From NCBI GenBank assembly GCA_033032865.1, contig JAWHQI010000228.1, forward strand, positions 744,001 to 808,000: DNA of 64,000 nucleotides. Reading direction: 5' to 3'. The translations under genes were made by a program, and so were the position numbers. This DNA is from Dactylorhiza incarnata. Lineage: Eukaryota > Streptophyta > Magnoliopsida > Asparagales > Orchidaceae. Shown one piece after another: positions 22,114 to 33,898 of the stretch (position 1 is the first letter of the stretch; each line of letters starts with the position of its first letter). The notes under the pieces were generated by a model that saw nothing but the letters and a program-made list of their open reading frames with translations, was not told the DNA's origin and made no database searches.

Positions 22114-23973
22114 AAGAGACTTGTATTTTATTTTAATTATTAGAAATACTAGAACCCCTCAAATGAAAAAGTGCCCAACATAAATGTTGTAGCCCTTGGT
22201 GTCTAGCTTAAGTGAAAATTTATTTCAGGTCAATAGGGGCATTATTGCCCCCTGAGGATTCATTTTGCTAAGACTGGTCCCTAGGGTAGGGCAGTCACAA
22301 ATTCTTGAATATCTTTCTACTGGTAAATGGTATGGCCCTAAAATTTAAAACATAGGTTATTTACACCTACCCACACATCATACCCAAAGATGGGAATTTT
22401 AGAAGAACCTTTTTCTAAGGTTTTTGTAATAATTTCATAAATTAAATATTAATTAATTATTGGGTCAAATAACCTCCAATGCCCTCCAAATTTTGGTGAG
22501 TGCTTCTTGGGGTTATTGTATGACCTTGGTAAATATATCAGCCCAATTGGGAATGATTTGGTTGGGTAATTTGTCAACCCAAGTTAGGTCAAATTGGGTC
22601 AAAGTTAGGGCATGGTGTTGATCTTGGGGTATGGTGGTCAGAACTCATCACCATAAGTTGAAACCTTGGCCACTGGTTTAGGATCACCTAATACACCTTC
22701 ATGAGTAAGATGGGGTGGTGTAGATGTGGATATGCCCTAGGACCCTAGTTTTACTCCTTGGGGTGCATATAGAACCTTGTGAAGTCCATGTGATCAAAAG
22801 CCCTGGAATGGCCATGAAATTTAGGAGATATGTTCATGGGGTGTGAATATGCTTTAGGAAAATTTTGAGAGAATTTTAGGAGTACTTATTTCCCCTAAAT
22901 TAGGTCATAACCCCTTTCGAGAAATTTCTTATAAGAGATATTTACATGTTGAAATGGCCTTGGATGGTGATGAAACCTTGGTAGTGCCTTTATAATCATA
23001 TGATGGACCTATGGTAATTTTTGGGTAATTAATTAGGTTATTTATCCAGCACTTCATTCATAAGGCACTTATTTTACCTTAATCTCAAGAAATATAATTG
23101 AGGCTCCAAACCTCTCTGGAAAAATGTGCAACTTGGTGATAGGACATTTCAGAGCAATAATAATCTCTGTAAATTTTTATATAATTTTAGGAGGTTGTTA
23201 TCAGTAGGTTACTTCACAACATCCTCATATTATGATTTCTTTGGAATATTTATTTAAGTTGTTAATATTCCTTTATAAATTCTAAAATTTGGCTTGAGAA
23301 CTTTTCTGATCAATATAAATGTCTGGTAATATTCCCATAATTTTTGCACAACTATTGTTGGTGGTTGCTTCTTTAATTTCTAATTTTGGTTAAATAGTCA
23401 ATATTATAATTAGAGGACAATTCTTGATTATAAAATTGTGACACACTGTACTTACTGTTATTTTGGCATGATAGATTTATCCTAATTTTATGATTGTCAT
23501 GTCATAAGAATACCTTACACTTCATGTTCATACTTGGCAAATATTGGAGAAATTTAAATAAATGCTAAAATGTTGAGAAAAAATATGATTCTCTGGGTTT
23601 AGTCTTAAAATACCATGGTAGTCCTCCAGTAAAAATCTTGTGTCATGTGGGTGAATATTTGGAGTACCTCTACTTATAAGCTTCATATAGTTAGTTTGGT
23701 CTGCGTATAGTAAAAATGTAAAATTTGGATATTTAAGGGACTACCAAGTGGAAGTGGCATGTAGTTGGTGTACATGGTCAGGTTGAGAAGATTGAAAGTC
23801 ACCAGAAAAGAGTTTAGGTGATGAGAGTGTGCTTGGTGAGTTAAGGGTAAAGTTGTGCTCGGGATTGACGAAAGATCGTCTTTCCCTTAGCCTGTCATAA
23901 AATGCTTAGGGGTAATTCAAGAGAAATGACAGGAAGGGTATTCTTACGGGTAGCTACCAATAACATTAAGTAC

Positions 23974-24061
23974 CTTGGAAAGGGAGCTTTGGGTTGTCAT
24001 CCCAGTATAACTCCTAGTACCGTAGCGAGCCCCTAACAGGGTAATCCTCGGGAAGTCCAAG
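23974..24061 (+). ncRNA. Candidate structured RNA block (E4 LTR)
   Basis: 88 nt starting CTTGGAAAGGGAGC and ending CTCGGGAAGTCCAAG on the plus strand, which is the sense strand of E4. Ends pair (CTTGGA/TCCAAG); GGGTTGTCATCCC forms a hairpin; CCTAGTACCG is shared; the apical stem pairs CCG/CGG, CGAG/CTCG and CCC/GGG. It lies about 330 nt from the right edge of the LTR, so in a full element it would probably be transcribed near the 5' end of the genomic RNA. Confidence 0.55.
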
Positions 24062-24385
24062 ATTTACCATAAATTGTAGGGATAAGTTGATATAGAAGAT
24101 TAACTTAATAATGCACGCCCCCACACCCTGTAGTTATGGGAGGTTAGTTGGTTTGGTTGTAGGAGCAGTAGGCTCGGTGGTTGAAGCAGCGGACTAGTTA
24201 GTTCGGTGAGCTTGAGACTATGTAATTCTTGTTGGTACGGACGGGCTGGTCTGGCGATCCGTTGGCCCGGAATGTTATGATGACGGGCAGGTTAGCCCGA
24301 GGAGTTTATGGCTCGGGATATAGTAGAACATGTTTGCATGTGCATGAAGGTGGTGGGTCTTTGGAATTGGACAGTCGTTCACACC

Positions 24386-24440
24386 GACTTAGGGTAAGAC
24401 CTCTTCTGAGCTATTGAAGGGCAAGTTTCCAAATATTTCA
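24386..24440 (+). repeat. Start of composite B (element X LTR, left piece)
   Basis: GACTTAGGGTAAGACC through AAATATTTCA matches 9461-9517. It is interrupted by E5 and resumes at 32908. TTTCA at 24436-24440 is one side of the E5 target duplication. Confidence 0.85.
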
Positions 24441-25725
24441 TGTTGGATCTTACGGCGCCCTTAGAGGGGGGGGGGGGGGTGAATAAGGGAATAAAAAATC
24501 TTTTTATAATTTTATGGAAATTACTAAATTGTTTTATAATATGAGAAAGGCAAAATAACAATTTAGCTAATTTGTGAGAATATCATAATTTTCATCTTTA
24601 GAAATAAGTACTAAATTGTTTTATGAGTAAGAGATTGAAATAAACAAATTAGTTAAAGTAATTTGAATTGAAAAACTTTGTAACCAATATATTAAAGATA
24701 ACGCCAAAGGAGAGAAATCAAGTAAACACAAATAAAGACATGATTGTATTTATATAAAAAAGGTGTTTACAAAATTTGATTTCAATATCGCTAGAAATCG
24801 GAGGAGTACAAAAGTAAATTTCTTTTCCTTTTCTATACCGACATGTATCCCCACAAACCGGTTGGCTTTAGCCTATCCTTCCCCGGATATGGCCTCAAGC
24901 CGCTCTAGCCAATCCTTCCCCGGATATGGCCTCGAGCACCCCCTAGATCTAATCACCTAGACCTATTCACCAACACAAGACGAATTTCCCCCTAAGTCCT
25001 ACCCAGACCTAGTCGCCAACACAAGGAGAATTCTCTAAACGGTTACAAAATGTATGGAATGGAAATAATGAAAAACAATAATAAAACTCCCTATATGAGA
25101 TCTCTGGAGTCGAGGATGAAGGATCGTTGTAGCATAAGCGAGGTAGAAGTGATCGTCCTTCGGATGTAGCGTGACGTAGTCCTCCTCCAGAATTATCCTT
25201 AAGCTTTTTGTGGGAGATCCATCTTCGGCAGCATAACAGCACTGGAGTTGTGGCACAAGTAACCTCTCTGGAATCTCTTGCCAAAATGAGAAGCAAAGCT
25301 CCAATTTATAGAACTTGGAGCTAGAGCCTGCGGTAGTGGCTAGCGCCGGCGGTAGCGTTCGTGTGGAGCGGTTTGCAGAACCGTCGGTGGCGTGGCGCTG
25401 TGCACGAACTGGAGATAGCGCCTGGCGGTAGCGATAGCGCTGGAGGTAGCGGGAGATAGTGCTGGCGGTAGAGGTAGCGGTAGCGGTTGCGTAACCGTCG
25501 CTGTGCACGAACTCGAGATAGCGCCTGGCGGTAGCGATAGCGCTGGCGGTAGCGGTAGCGCTGGCGGTAGCGCTGCTCCTTTCAAAAGATTGCTCCAGGC
25601 TGCTTTTTACCTGTGGAGTATTGCACCTATAGTTCCTGCACACTATAAACATACTACAAGCAATATCAAATACAATATGGGATTTGTTATTCTCAAACAA
25701 AGGGATGTGACACACATGTCCAACA
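24441..25725 (-). repeat. 3' LTR of E5
   Basis: 1,285 bp. On the minus strand it starts TGTTGGACATGTG and ends GATCCAACA. U3 carries an array of AGCGCTGGCGGTAGCGATAGCG words (25325-25580) just upstream of TATAAATTGG (25310-25301). The R/U5 part has a poly(C) tract in sense direction next to TTATTCA and CGCC...CCTAAG. Large frames across the array are low-complexity artefacts. Confidence 0.93.
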
Positions 25726-25738
25726 ATCTCCCCCTTTT
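25726..25738 (-). other. Polypurine tract of E5
   Basis: AAAAGGGGGAGAT on the minus strand, directly before the 3' LTR. The same form precedes the 3' LTR of E8, and a GGGGGAG-cored variant precedes that of E7. Confidence 0.85.
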
Positions 25739-27860
25739 GATAATAACAAATCCTCTAAGCAAGAAATCAACAATAGTGTTTATAGATAAGATAAGCAAGA
25801 TAAAAGTGCAACTATAGTAAATGATATGCATGATAATGTGCATACTCCCCCTATCTTAATGCTCCCCCTACATAAATGCAATTTATGTGTTACTCCCCAT
25901 AAATGATAGATTTCATGAATTAGTCTCCCCTTATTTATTTATATTTCTCATATATAGATTTCTTCAATTAATCTCCCCCTTTTGGTATTAGCAAAAGAAG
26001 GTGGGGTGAGGGTAGTAAGGAGGCATTAATATATCATGATCGAGCTTTTCGAAATATAAAGAATGATAAAGAGTTTAAGCATAGCATATATAAGAGATTT
26101 CAAATATAAAGATAAGAGTTGTAAGCAAGCGGAAGATTATAGAAAACATCTTTGTGTAAGCATGAAGATCATAATTATAAATATGAGTTTAAGTTCAAAA
26201 TGTAAAGATGTTGTAACCTTTTTGAAATCTCAAAGTTTTTTATAAGGATACCAAGCATGAAATGAACATATCAAAGAGAGATTAAGCTACAATGTTACTT
26301 AATTCTAAGTTCAAGAAATACCAAAACATTGTAGAGATCATGCTAGGTTATCTAGTGCATTTCTTATATAAAGAGTAGTATAGATAAAGCATTAGAATTC
26401 AATACTCATGAGAAGAAGTGTTATGAAAGATAATGATGTGCACATAAGTGTATTTTGGGCAATGTTAACAGTTGATTTAAATCACCAAAATACAAGACAT
26501 ATGTAAAGTAAAATGCACAATAAAACATAAGTAAATTACTTTCACACACTTTTAATGCACATAATTTTTAACAAAGTGGTGTAATAACCAAGGTTTGCAC
26601 AAGTAACTTTACTATTCTTTCCAAGGTGCTCAACCTCACAATGCTTATGAAGACTTATCAGGATGTTCAAGTAGTGCTTGGTGAAGTTATATTTGTCTAC
26701 ATATATATAATTTTTTGTTCACATTTGTGAGACAACATTCTCCGAATACACTTATTTTGCAAACCAAAATTTTTAACTTAACCACTTTTCTACATTTCAT
26801 AAGTGCAATTCAAATGTAGTGTAGGCAATAAACTTATGCAAGTTTTAATTCATTGTACAAATACAATACACAAGCAAGCATTTTTAGATTTATACACACA
26901 TGTTGATTACCAAAATAAGTGAGTGAAATGTATCATTATCAATCATAAAACATTTACTCATACTTAGAGACATGCTAAGCTTGGTTCTACACATTTTGCA
27001 ATACAATTGATGCGCTTTAAATAGATATATCAAAGCATGATAAGAAAAACAATGTTCATAGTAATTTGAAAGAATATGATTTAACATTGTAAATAATTCT
27101 AAATAATAGAATTCATACATGCTTGATATTAGCAATAAAGATTATACAGTTTTTTTTGTTGTTTTATCATTTTTAATGAGAAAAAGAAAACAGAAAATCA
27201 CAAAAACATATTTTTGTATTTTTGAATTTTGAACTTTTGTAGTTGATTTTTCAAAATATGGATAAGAACACAAATAACAAAAACATATTTTTGTATTTTT
27301 AGATTTGAACATTTATAGTTGATTTTTCATAGAATGAATAAAACACAAATAACAAAAAACATATTTTTGTATTTTTGAATTTTGAATTTTTGTCTTTGAT
27401 TTTTCATAATGTGAATAAAATAAAAATACCAAATGTAAGAAATACAAAAACAAAGTAGTACATATAGACTAAAATATTTTTAATGATTTTTAGAAATTTT
27501 AAAACCCAGAAAAATCAGACACTCACGCTAGCGCCAGCGCTAGTGATAGCGCGGCAAACAGTACACGATTTTTTAGGAATTTTAAATTTTTTATTTTTGA
27601 TATTGATTAAGTGTCCTTAGAGTAGTTCCATGCTGTAATTTCAGAATTTTTTGAGATCTCTAGGTGGATCAAATTTGCATGAAACTTTGGCTTTTTCAAA
27701 TTCATGTGTTTTACAAAAACATTTAAGCTCAAAAAGACAGATTATGCAAACACAAGAGGACATTTTTTTATTAAATAACCCAAAATATGCATGATTAAAG
27801 TGATAAGTAAATAAAATGATCATGCAAAGAGTAATATAAGTATGTCCTAAGATTAAAGAC
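25739..27860. other. Non-coding AT-rich interior of E5 (3' half)
   Basis: No credible ORF. Similar by eye to the E8 interior (59560-62270), including GAAGAAGTGTTATG...GATGTGCACATAAGTGTATTTT and AGGTGCTCAACCTCACAA...GACTTATCAGG. A CGCTAGCGCCAGCGCTAG word cluster lies at 27527-27560. Confidence 0.7.
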
Positions 27861-28100
27861 TACCCCGACTAAATGTCTACACCCTAGCCCCGTACTAAGT
27901 GACGGATGGGCATGAGGAGCTGCACGCATGCCGTAGGTTGGGGTGTTAGTCCCATATGCACACACTAGAGAACACTCAACCTAGCACTCATTCCCCTAGT
28001 GCCTCGCAAGGCCCCACTCGAACCCTCCCCGGTTAAGGACAAGACATGACTTAGAGGTTAGGTCTCTAATGCATACAACCCTACTCCCCCGCTATTGTGA
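27861..28100 (-). ncRNA. GC-rich conserved block of E5, candidate RNA structure
   Basis: 240 nt of markedly higher GC than its surroundings, nearly identical to 60001-60240 in E8. In sense (minus) direction CTTAACC can pair with GGTTGAG (GGTTAAG in E8, so a pair is kept through a wobble change), and GGCATG pairs with CATGCC across a loop that differs between the two copies. GGGACTAACACCCC gives a small hairpin. Function unknown. Confidence 0.45.
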
Positions 28101-29996
28101 GATATGAAGTCAAAGGTGAAATAATCTTTTGGACAACCTATGCTTTTAAATCTAAGGGTTGATATAAAAACTATGGGTTATGTTTAATGTGATGAATCCG
28201 CATAGTTTTTCTACTTTTTATGAGATGACGAAATGAGACAACTAGCACAATTACTAATATTCAATAAGTGACAATGCTAGTATGATGAGTTTTGGGTTTA
28301 ATGTCAAGTCATAAAATTAATATTAATATTGCATGTATTCCAAAATAGAATTTCAAATTATAGATCTAGAATGGAGTGATGATTTAGTTTGATTTATACT
28401 TTCATTACAAAGTTGATTCTAGAGTCTACAAATATGAGAGATACATGCAATCACTAGCAAAGCAAATCAATACATCAAATAATGTAAAGAAAACATTATT
28501 CATAATTTTAATCATAAGATTCATAATTCCTATTATCGATTTGAGACAAGTCTTGATAGAACATGAATTATGATTTATGATTAAAGAGAATTTTTGCATA
28601 GAATATATGTTAGATCATCATGATGTATGAGAATTATAATCCTTCTAGACTTATGATATAGTGATATAGTGATTTTCTTTTGAAAGAACATGATTGATTT
28701 GTAAGTCTAGAAAAATGATGATCATGTAATCATATTAAAGACAAAGATCACATATAGAATGTTTTGAAATTTATAATAAAATTTGCATTCAATAATTGAA
28801 TCTATTAATCTTTGGTTTTGCATGATAATATATGATTTATGATATAATATTCATATATATATTCTAATGATTAATCCATAAACTATGTGTTTGTTGGAAT
28901 TTTAGTATTCTATATAATTTCAAATCACATAGTTATCATCAAATTTAAATAACATTGTAAATGTTATACCTAGCATATAAGTTTAAGCATAAACCAAGAA
29001 GTGATGCTAGGATGATGAGTTTGAATGCAATGTTATTACATAGGATTAATGGAGATTATGTTGCATGTAATATGAAAAGTTCTCAAATTAATTTTCTTTA
29101 GACCTAGAATGAAATGATTAAACTTTTGATTTGATCTTAATGATATAAGATGATTCCAAGGTCTAAATTACATGCAAACAATGGTGACACACATCACACA
29201 TAATATTTAAATTAATATATGAAACAATTATACATAGGATATCATGTGATGAAAAAATCCATAAACACCGAAATTTCTGAATTAAGCGAACTAAGATAGC
29301 ATTTAAAAGCGGAGTTAAAATTGGGCAAATTGACATCACCAAACAAACTTAAATGGGCAAGTTTAGTTTGCCAATAGATGGAGATTTCTGTGCTCTTTCC
29401 TAAAAGATATTAAACGCGAAAATCGGACGAGCGGATCAAAAGATATGGATATTTCAAGCTTTGATCAAAAACTCGCTTTTTGAAAGATTAAGCATGCGTT
29501 TAGATGAATTTTTGTTTTTGATTTTTCTAGATAATGTTCTTCATTATAAGGGCTATCATATGCACTAAACAAATATAGAATAAAAAAATGTTGCACATTT
29601 AATTTTTAATTTTAAGCCCTTTAATAAACCATTTAAATCCAATTTTTAAAATAGTTTCAATAGTCTTGATAATAATTTCAAAATTCAATTTCTAATGATA
29701 ATTCAAGACAATTAAGGGTAAAGGATTTAAAAGGATAAAGAACAATCAAAGATGAGAGATAGATCACTTAAAAAAAATATATGACTTAATGTTCAATTTT
29801 AATTCAAATTTGATTTGATAGACATTAGGCTTAATATATGAAAGTCATATTACATGATATATAAAGTGATCATAGCATGTTTGTTTTTAAAAAAAATATA
29901 AAATAAACAAAAGAAAAAGAGACAATAAGCATATCATGAAGTAGAGTATTGATATTTCATTTTTAATTTTTTCTACTCCATGCAAATGATTGGATA
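28101..29996. other. Non-coding AT-rich interior of E5 (5' half)
   Basis: About 1.9 kb of strongly AT-rich sequence with no recognisable coding remnants; pol would be expected here in an autonomous relative. Confidence 0.65.
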
Positions 29997-31553
29997 CTAA
30001 TTAATAAGAGATTTAGGTATCCAAAGGGGACCATGTGGGATGGTTCCTTTGGGCACCCAAATATGACATGATGACTTTTTAGAAGACAAGGGTAAATGGG
30101 CCTTTTCTATTAAAGTTGATGTATCATTTTTCTTTAAGGGTCTCCATTCATACCTTGGTGGTTTATATTTTAAATTCATATTATGATTATATGACATCTT
30201 TATATGATTAGATTTGTTTGAAAAATAATTCATTTGCAATTTATGTTTATTCAAATTATTTTTCAAAATAGATTGATGTTGATAATCATAATGATTTTCA
30301 TTATATGGATTCTTTGAAATTTTATAAGAGTGATTGTCTTTCTTTAGAAGTGATTGTTGAAAGAGTGGGTTACAATATGTTTTAAAAGATTGATTATAAT
30401 TTTGATGATTTCCATTTCCACTCTTTCGTATAGATATACTCTTAGGATAATAATTTGAATTTTGATTTTTATAAAAAGGAGTTTTTAAATTTGAGTCATG
30501 ATTGAAAATATATTAAGACTTATAATAGTGACTCTTAAGAATTTTATGAGGATCATAATTCTTTTTGAAACTAAACTCCTTTCGATTTAATGTGTGAAAA
30601 TGATCCTTTTTAGAAATAATTTTGTAAGTTAATTTATCCTTGTTATTCAAAATCTTATGATGAAATTCATTAGGTGACATTTGAAATTTTTCAACAAAAG
30701 ATTTTAATTGTTTTAACTTACAAGATAAAACATCATTATCAATTAACAATTTTTCATTATGCCTTTTAGAAATTATGAGCCCTTTTTCAATTTCCTTGAA
30801 TTTTTCTTTTAATAAATTGCAATTAAGACAAGGAATAGGAATTTTAACTAAAGAGTGTGAAAGAGAATTTAACAAATCAATATTTGATTCTACATTATCG
30901 TTTGCTTTTAAAGATTTATTTTCTAAACGTAATTTGGAATTAGCAATTTTTAACTTTAAAATTTTACGTTTAGCAATTTTAAGCATACAAGAAGTAGAAA
31001 TAGAATTTGTTACAAAAAGAGAAGATTTAGATTTTCTTACCTTGCTATAGTTTCCGTCTTCTCTTTTGCTTGATGTGTTGCCAACAAATGAGTCCAACAT
31101 TGTGACGTTGTATTTTTCTTCCTCCAAGCATGAATCCTCATCGATTTCTTCTCTTGGATCCATAAGGAATTTCTCATCGATTTCTTCTCTTGGATTCATA
31201 AGGAATTCCTCTTGTTCATCATCTGTAGAAGGAAGACTATAAGTATTCTCAAGAAATTTCCAAACTTCATAAGCAGTAGGAAGTGTATAAATTAGTTTGA
31301 AAATATTTTAATGCAATGCACAATATAGACTATTCATTGATTTGGTATTTAAAAACGTTTCATTTTTATTTAAAATACTTGGGGGTATTTTAATAGTAAT
31401 ATTCCATACTTCCATATCCAAAGACTTAAGAAATTTTTCCATAAGAAATTTCCACCCATTATAATTTTTCCCTTCAAATAAAAGTGGTGCTAAAAATTTT
31501 TCATTTATAAGAAAGTTTTCACCATAAATAGAAGCGAGATCATGAGACGCCAT
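29997..31553 (-). pseudogene. Sirevirus-like gag of E5 (stops only, frame kept)
   Basis: The ATG at 31553 begins MASHDLASIYGENFLINEKF, about 30 nt from the primer site. One frame continues for about 519 codons to 29997, interrupted mainly by a TAA at 31310-31308 and a stop at 30513. Parts in order: LFEGKNYNGWKFLMEKFLKS (gag N-terminal Trp motif), YTLPTAYEVWKFLENTY, a short acidic duplication (NPREEIDE / DPREEIDE), a long coiled-coil Lys/Glu-rich part, a CLNCNLLKEKF segment, and KSSCHIWVPKG near the end, a motif typical of the gag-protease border in these elements. The middle of the UBN2 domain is deleted. No normal CCHC knuckle is visible. Confidence 0.85.
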
Positions 31554-31583
31554 TATTCCTGGTTTTTAAACCGTTTGGAATAA

Positions 31584-31599
31584 CCTCGCTTTGATACCA
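31584..31599 (-). other. Primer-binding site of E5 (initiator Met-tRNA type)
   Basis: TGGTATCAAAGCGAGG on the minus strand, two bases from the LTR end. It fixes the element's orientation. Confidence 0.9.
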
Positions 31600-31601
31600 C
31601 T

Positions 31602-32907
31602 TGTTGGATCTTACGGCGCCCTTAGATGGGGGGGGGGGGTGAATAAGGGAATAAAAATTCTTTTTATAATTTTATGGAAATTACTAAATTGTTTTATAAT
31701 ATGAGAAAGGCAAAATAACAATTTAGCTAATTTGTGAGAATATCATAATTTTCATCTTTAGAAATAAGTACTAAATTGTTTTATGATTAAGAGATTGAAA
31801 TAAACAAATTAGTTAAAGTAATTTGAATTGAAAAACTTTGTAAACAATATATTAAAGATAACGCCAAAGGAGAGAAATCAAGTAAACACAAATAAAGACA
31901 TGATTGTATTTATATAAAAAGGTGTTTACAAAATTTGATTTCAATATCGCTAGAAATCGGAGGCGTACAAAAGTAAATTTCTTTTCCTTTTTTATACCGA
32001 CTTGTATCCCCACAAATCGGTTGGCTTTAGCCTATCCTTCCCCGGATATGGCCTCAAAAAGCCGCTCTAGCCAATCCTTCCCCGGATATGGCCTCGAGCA
32101 CCCCCTAGATCTAATCACCTAGACCTAGTCGCCAACACAAGGCGAATTTCCCCCTAAGTCCTACCCAGACCTAGTCGCCAACACAAGGCGAATTCTCTAA
32201 ACGGTTACAAAAAGTATGGAATGGAAATAATGAAAAATAATAATAAAACTCCCTATATGAGATCTCTGGAGTTGAGGATGAAGGATCGTTGTAGCATAAG
32301 CGAGGTAAAAGCGAAGCGATCGTCCTTCGGATGTAGCGTGACGTAGTCCTCCTCCAGAATTCTCCTTAAGCTTTTTGTGGGAGATCCATCTTCGGCAGCA
32401 TAACAACACTGGAGTTGTGGCACAAGCAACCTCTCTGGAATCTCTTGCCAAAACAAGAAGCAAAGCTCCAATTTATAGAACTTGGAGCTAGCGGCCGCGG
32501 TAGTGGCTAGCGTCGGCGGTAGCGTTCGTGTGGAGCGGTTGCGGAACCGTCGGCAGCGTGGTGCTGTGCACAAACTGGAGATAGCGCCTGGTGGTAGCGA
32601 TAGCGCTGGCGGTAGCGAGAGATAGCGCTGGCGGTAGCGGTAGCGGTTGCGTAACCGTCGCTGTGCACGAACTCGAGATAGCGCCTGGCGGTAGCGATAG
32701 CGCTGGCGGTAGCAGGAGATAGCACTGACGGTAGCGGTAGCGCTGGCGGTAGCGCTGCTCCTTTCAAAAGATTGCTCCAGGCTGCTTTTTACCTGTGGAG
32801 TTTTGCACCTATAGTTCCTGCACACTATAAACATACTACAAGCAATATCAAATACAATATGGGATTTGTTATTCTCAAACAAAGGGATGTGACACACATG
32901 TCCAACA
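31602..32907 (-). repeat. 5' LTR of E5
   Basis: 1,306 bp, same ends and parts as 24441-25725: word array 32485-32760 and TATA box 32477-32468. Differences from the other LTR include small indels in the word array and a few percent substitutions. Confidence 0.93.
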
Positions 32908-33008
32908 TTTCACCCCCTCTCTCATTCCTTCACTCGTAACTCAAAGTAACCGGCTACTCAACAGTTACCCCCTCATCCTTCAGCTTGAGCAAGTGTGGAT
33001 TTGGGACA
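32908..33008 (+). repeat. Element X LTR end (composite B, right piece)
   Basis: Resumes exactly where 24440 stopped apart from the TTTCA duplication, and matches 9513-9611. Ends GGGACA before a TTTTTGGTGCC primer-site-like sequence (33009). Confidence 0.8.
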
Positions 33009-33108
33009 TTTTTGGTGCCAACAGAATGAACACGCGACCTTCAGATCTTAGGTAATCGATGAACAGTGGTGGCAGTGAAGGTTTGAGACTCAACCCCTTA
33101 AAGTGAAA

Positions 33109-33176
33109 ATGAGTTCATACCCTTATCAAGTTTATGGAAAACTAACACTTTCCTTAGAAGAATGGCAAGATCCTCG

Positions 33177-33225
<49 letters not shown>

Positions 33226-33524
33226 TTCTCAGATCAAATTCGTTGGGAGCATGTTCCTAATGGGTTTAGAGAGCCCCGTCGTCCTGTATTCTCTGGAGGA
33301 AAAGACCAAGTCAGCCAACTTCAAGCTTTCGAATCTGCTATCTCTTTGAGGACTGTCTTAGATGGGGTCAAGTGTAAGTTGTTGGCTATAAACTTTGATG
33401 GTCAATCTAGAGAATGGTTTTATAAACTTCTATCTCAATCAGTGTTCTGCTTCGCTGACCTTTGGAAGGAGCTTCTCTTAAGGTTTGCTACCTCGAAGAA
33501 GCAAAAGAAAGGCACAACAGCTCT
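33109..33524 (+). pseudogene. Gypsy gag fragment with polyproline tract (composite B)
   Basis: The ATG at 33109 gives MSSYPYQVYGKLTLSLEEW, then a homopolymeric run of Pro codons from 49 consecutive C (33177-33225), then an open frame with RPVFSGGKDQVSQLQ, FDGQSREWFYKLLSQS and ADLWKELLLRFATSKKQKKG. The latter part is a Retrotrans_gag-like domain with its Trp helix. The real coding part ends at 33524, where the E3 LTR starts; the following codons are LTR. In copy A the C tract is only a few bases and the frame is lost, so the length of this tract decides the frame. Confidence 0.7.
33177..33225 (+). repeat. 49-nt poly(C) tract in gag
   Basis: Uninterrupted run of 49 C inside the gag frame. The paralogous position in copy A (9774-9783) is CTCCCCGCC. 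Confidence 0.95.
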
Positions 33525-33566
33525 TGTTGGAACATGGTCTTCTGCATCTCCTTGGTTTGAGAATAA
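33525..33566 (+). repeat. Copia LTR E3, copy B, first 42 bp
   Basis: TGTTGGAACATGGTCTTCTG and the following bases up to GAGAATAA match 10084-10125. Split by E7, it resumes at 48401 (after the AATAA duplication). Confidence 0.85.
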
Positions 33567-33898
33567 TGTTGTTTATTGGGTGTCAAATTATCACCTAGAG
33601 GGGGGGGGGGTGAATAGGTTTTTCAAATTATATTAATCCCTTTTGGTGATCTTGATTTCTGGTTAGTAGATCTAAAATTTATAAAGCATAACACAGAAAA
33701 CACACAATGATGTATAGAGGTTCCTCAAGACAGGTTGTCTTGAGTAGTCCTCTTTCCCTCTGCGCCTACCTAGCAGTGTGCTAGGCTCGGCAAACGCAGC
33801 CAAATCTTCAGGCCCTCAAGCCTTACACCTCAGACCCACAAGTCCAACAGCCTAGGACTGCAAGCCCCTACTGCCCCCGAGCCCACAAGCTTGACACT
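33567..33898 (-). repeat. 3' LTR of E7, piece next to E3 (U5 side)
   Basis: Matches 46671-47033 by eye, with a short poly(G) tract (33600-33610) and the CCCGCAAG / CCTCAAG words. Continues at 41148 after the E6 insertion (ACACT duplication 33894-33898). Confidence 0.9.

Larger units (their letters stand above)
20255..24385 (+). repeat. Long 3' LTR of chromovirus-like E4
   Basis: Starts TGTAACATCCCCC right after the integrase remnant and is homologous to the E1 U3. It then continues through a Pro-rich antisense-looking segment (21440-21720), a TTCGTCGAAC array (21771-22113), a long AT-rich part, and a GC-rich end with the structured block at 23974. At over 4 kb it is at the upper end for plant LTRs. 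The right end is not a clean CA; composite B starts there, so the last bases may be lost. Confidence 0.7.
24441..32907 (-). mobile_element. E5: non-autonomous Sirevirus-like copia element
   Basis: Complete 8.47-kb element with LTRs at both ends, TTTCA target duplication (24436-24440 and 32908-32912), a Met-tRNA primer site (31599-31584) and a polypurine tract (25738-25726) that put it on the minus strand. Only a gag pseudogene is coding; protease, integrase, RT and RNase H are absent. The interior is mostly AT-rich DNA with one 240-nt GC-rich block (27861-28100). The LTRs differ by a few percent by eye, so it is moderately young. Confidence 0.93.

Noticed and set aside
23974..24061. The 88-nt block as a known self-cleaving ribozyme
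   Set aside because: No CUGAUGA/GAAA hammerhead core, no double-pseudoknot layout of HDV type, and the twister loop residues do not fit. A new type cannot be excluded.
25035..25715. A 226-codon minus frame, and the parallel 214-codon frame at 32253-32897
   Set aside because: They run through the AGCGC-word arrays of the two E5 LTRs; composition is low-complexity Ala/Thr/Arg and the frame ignores LTR structure.
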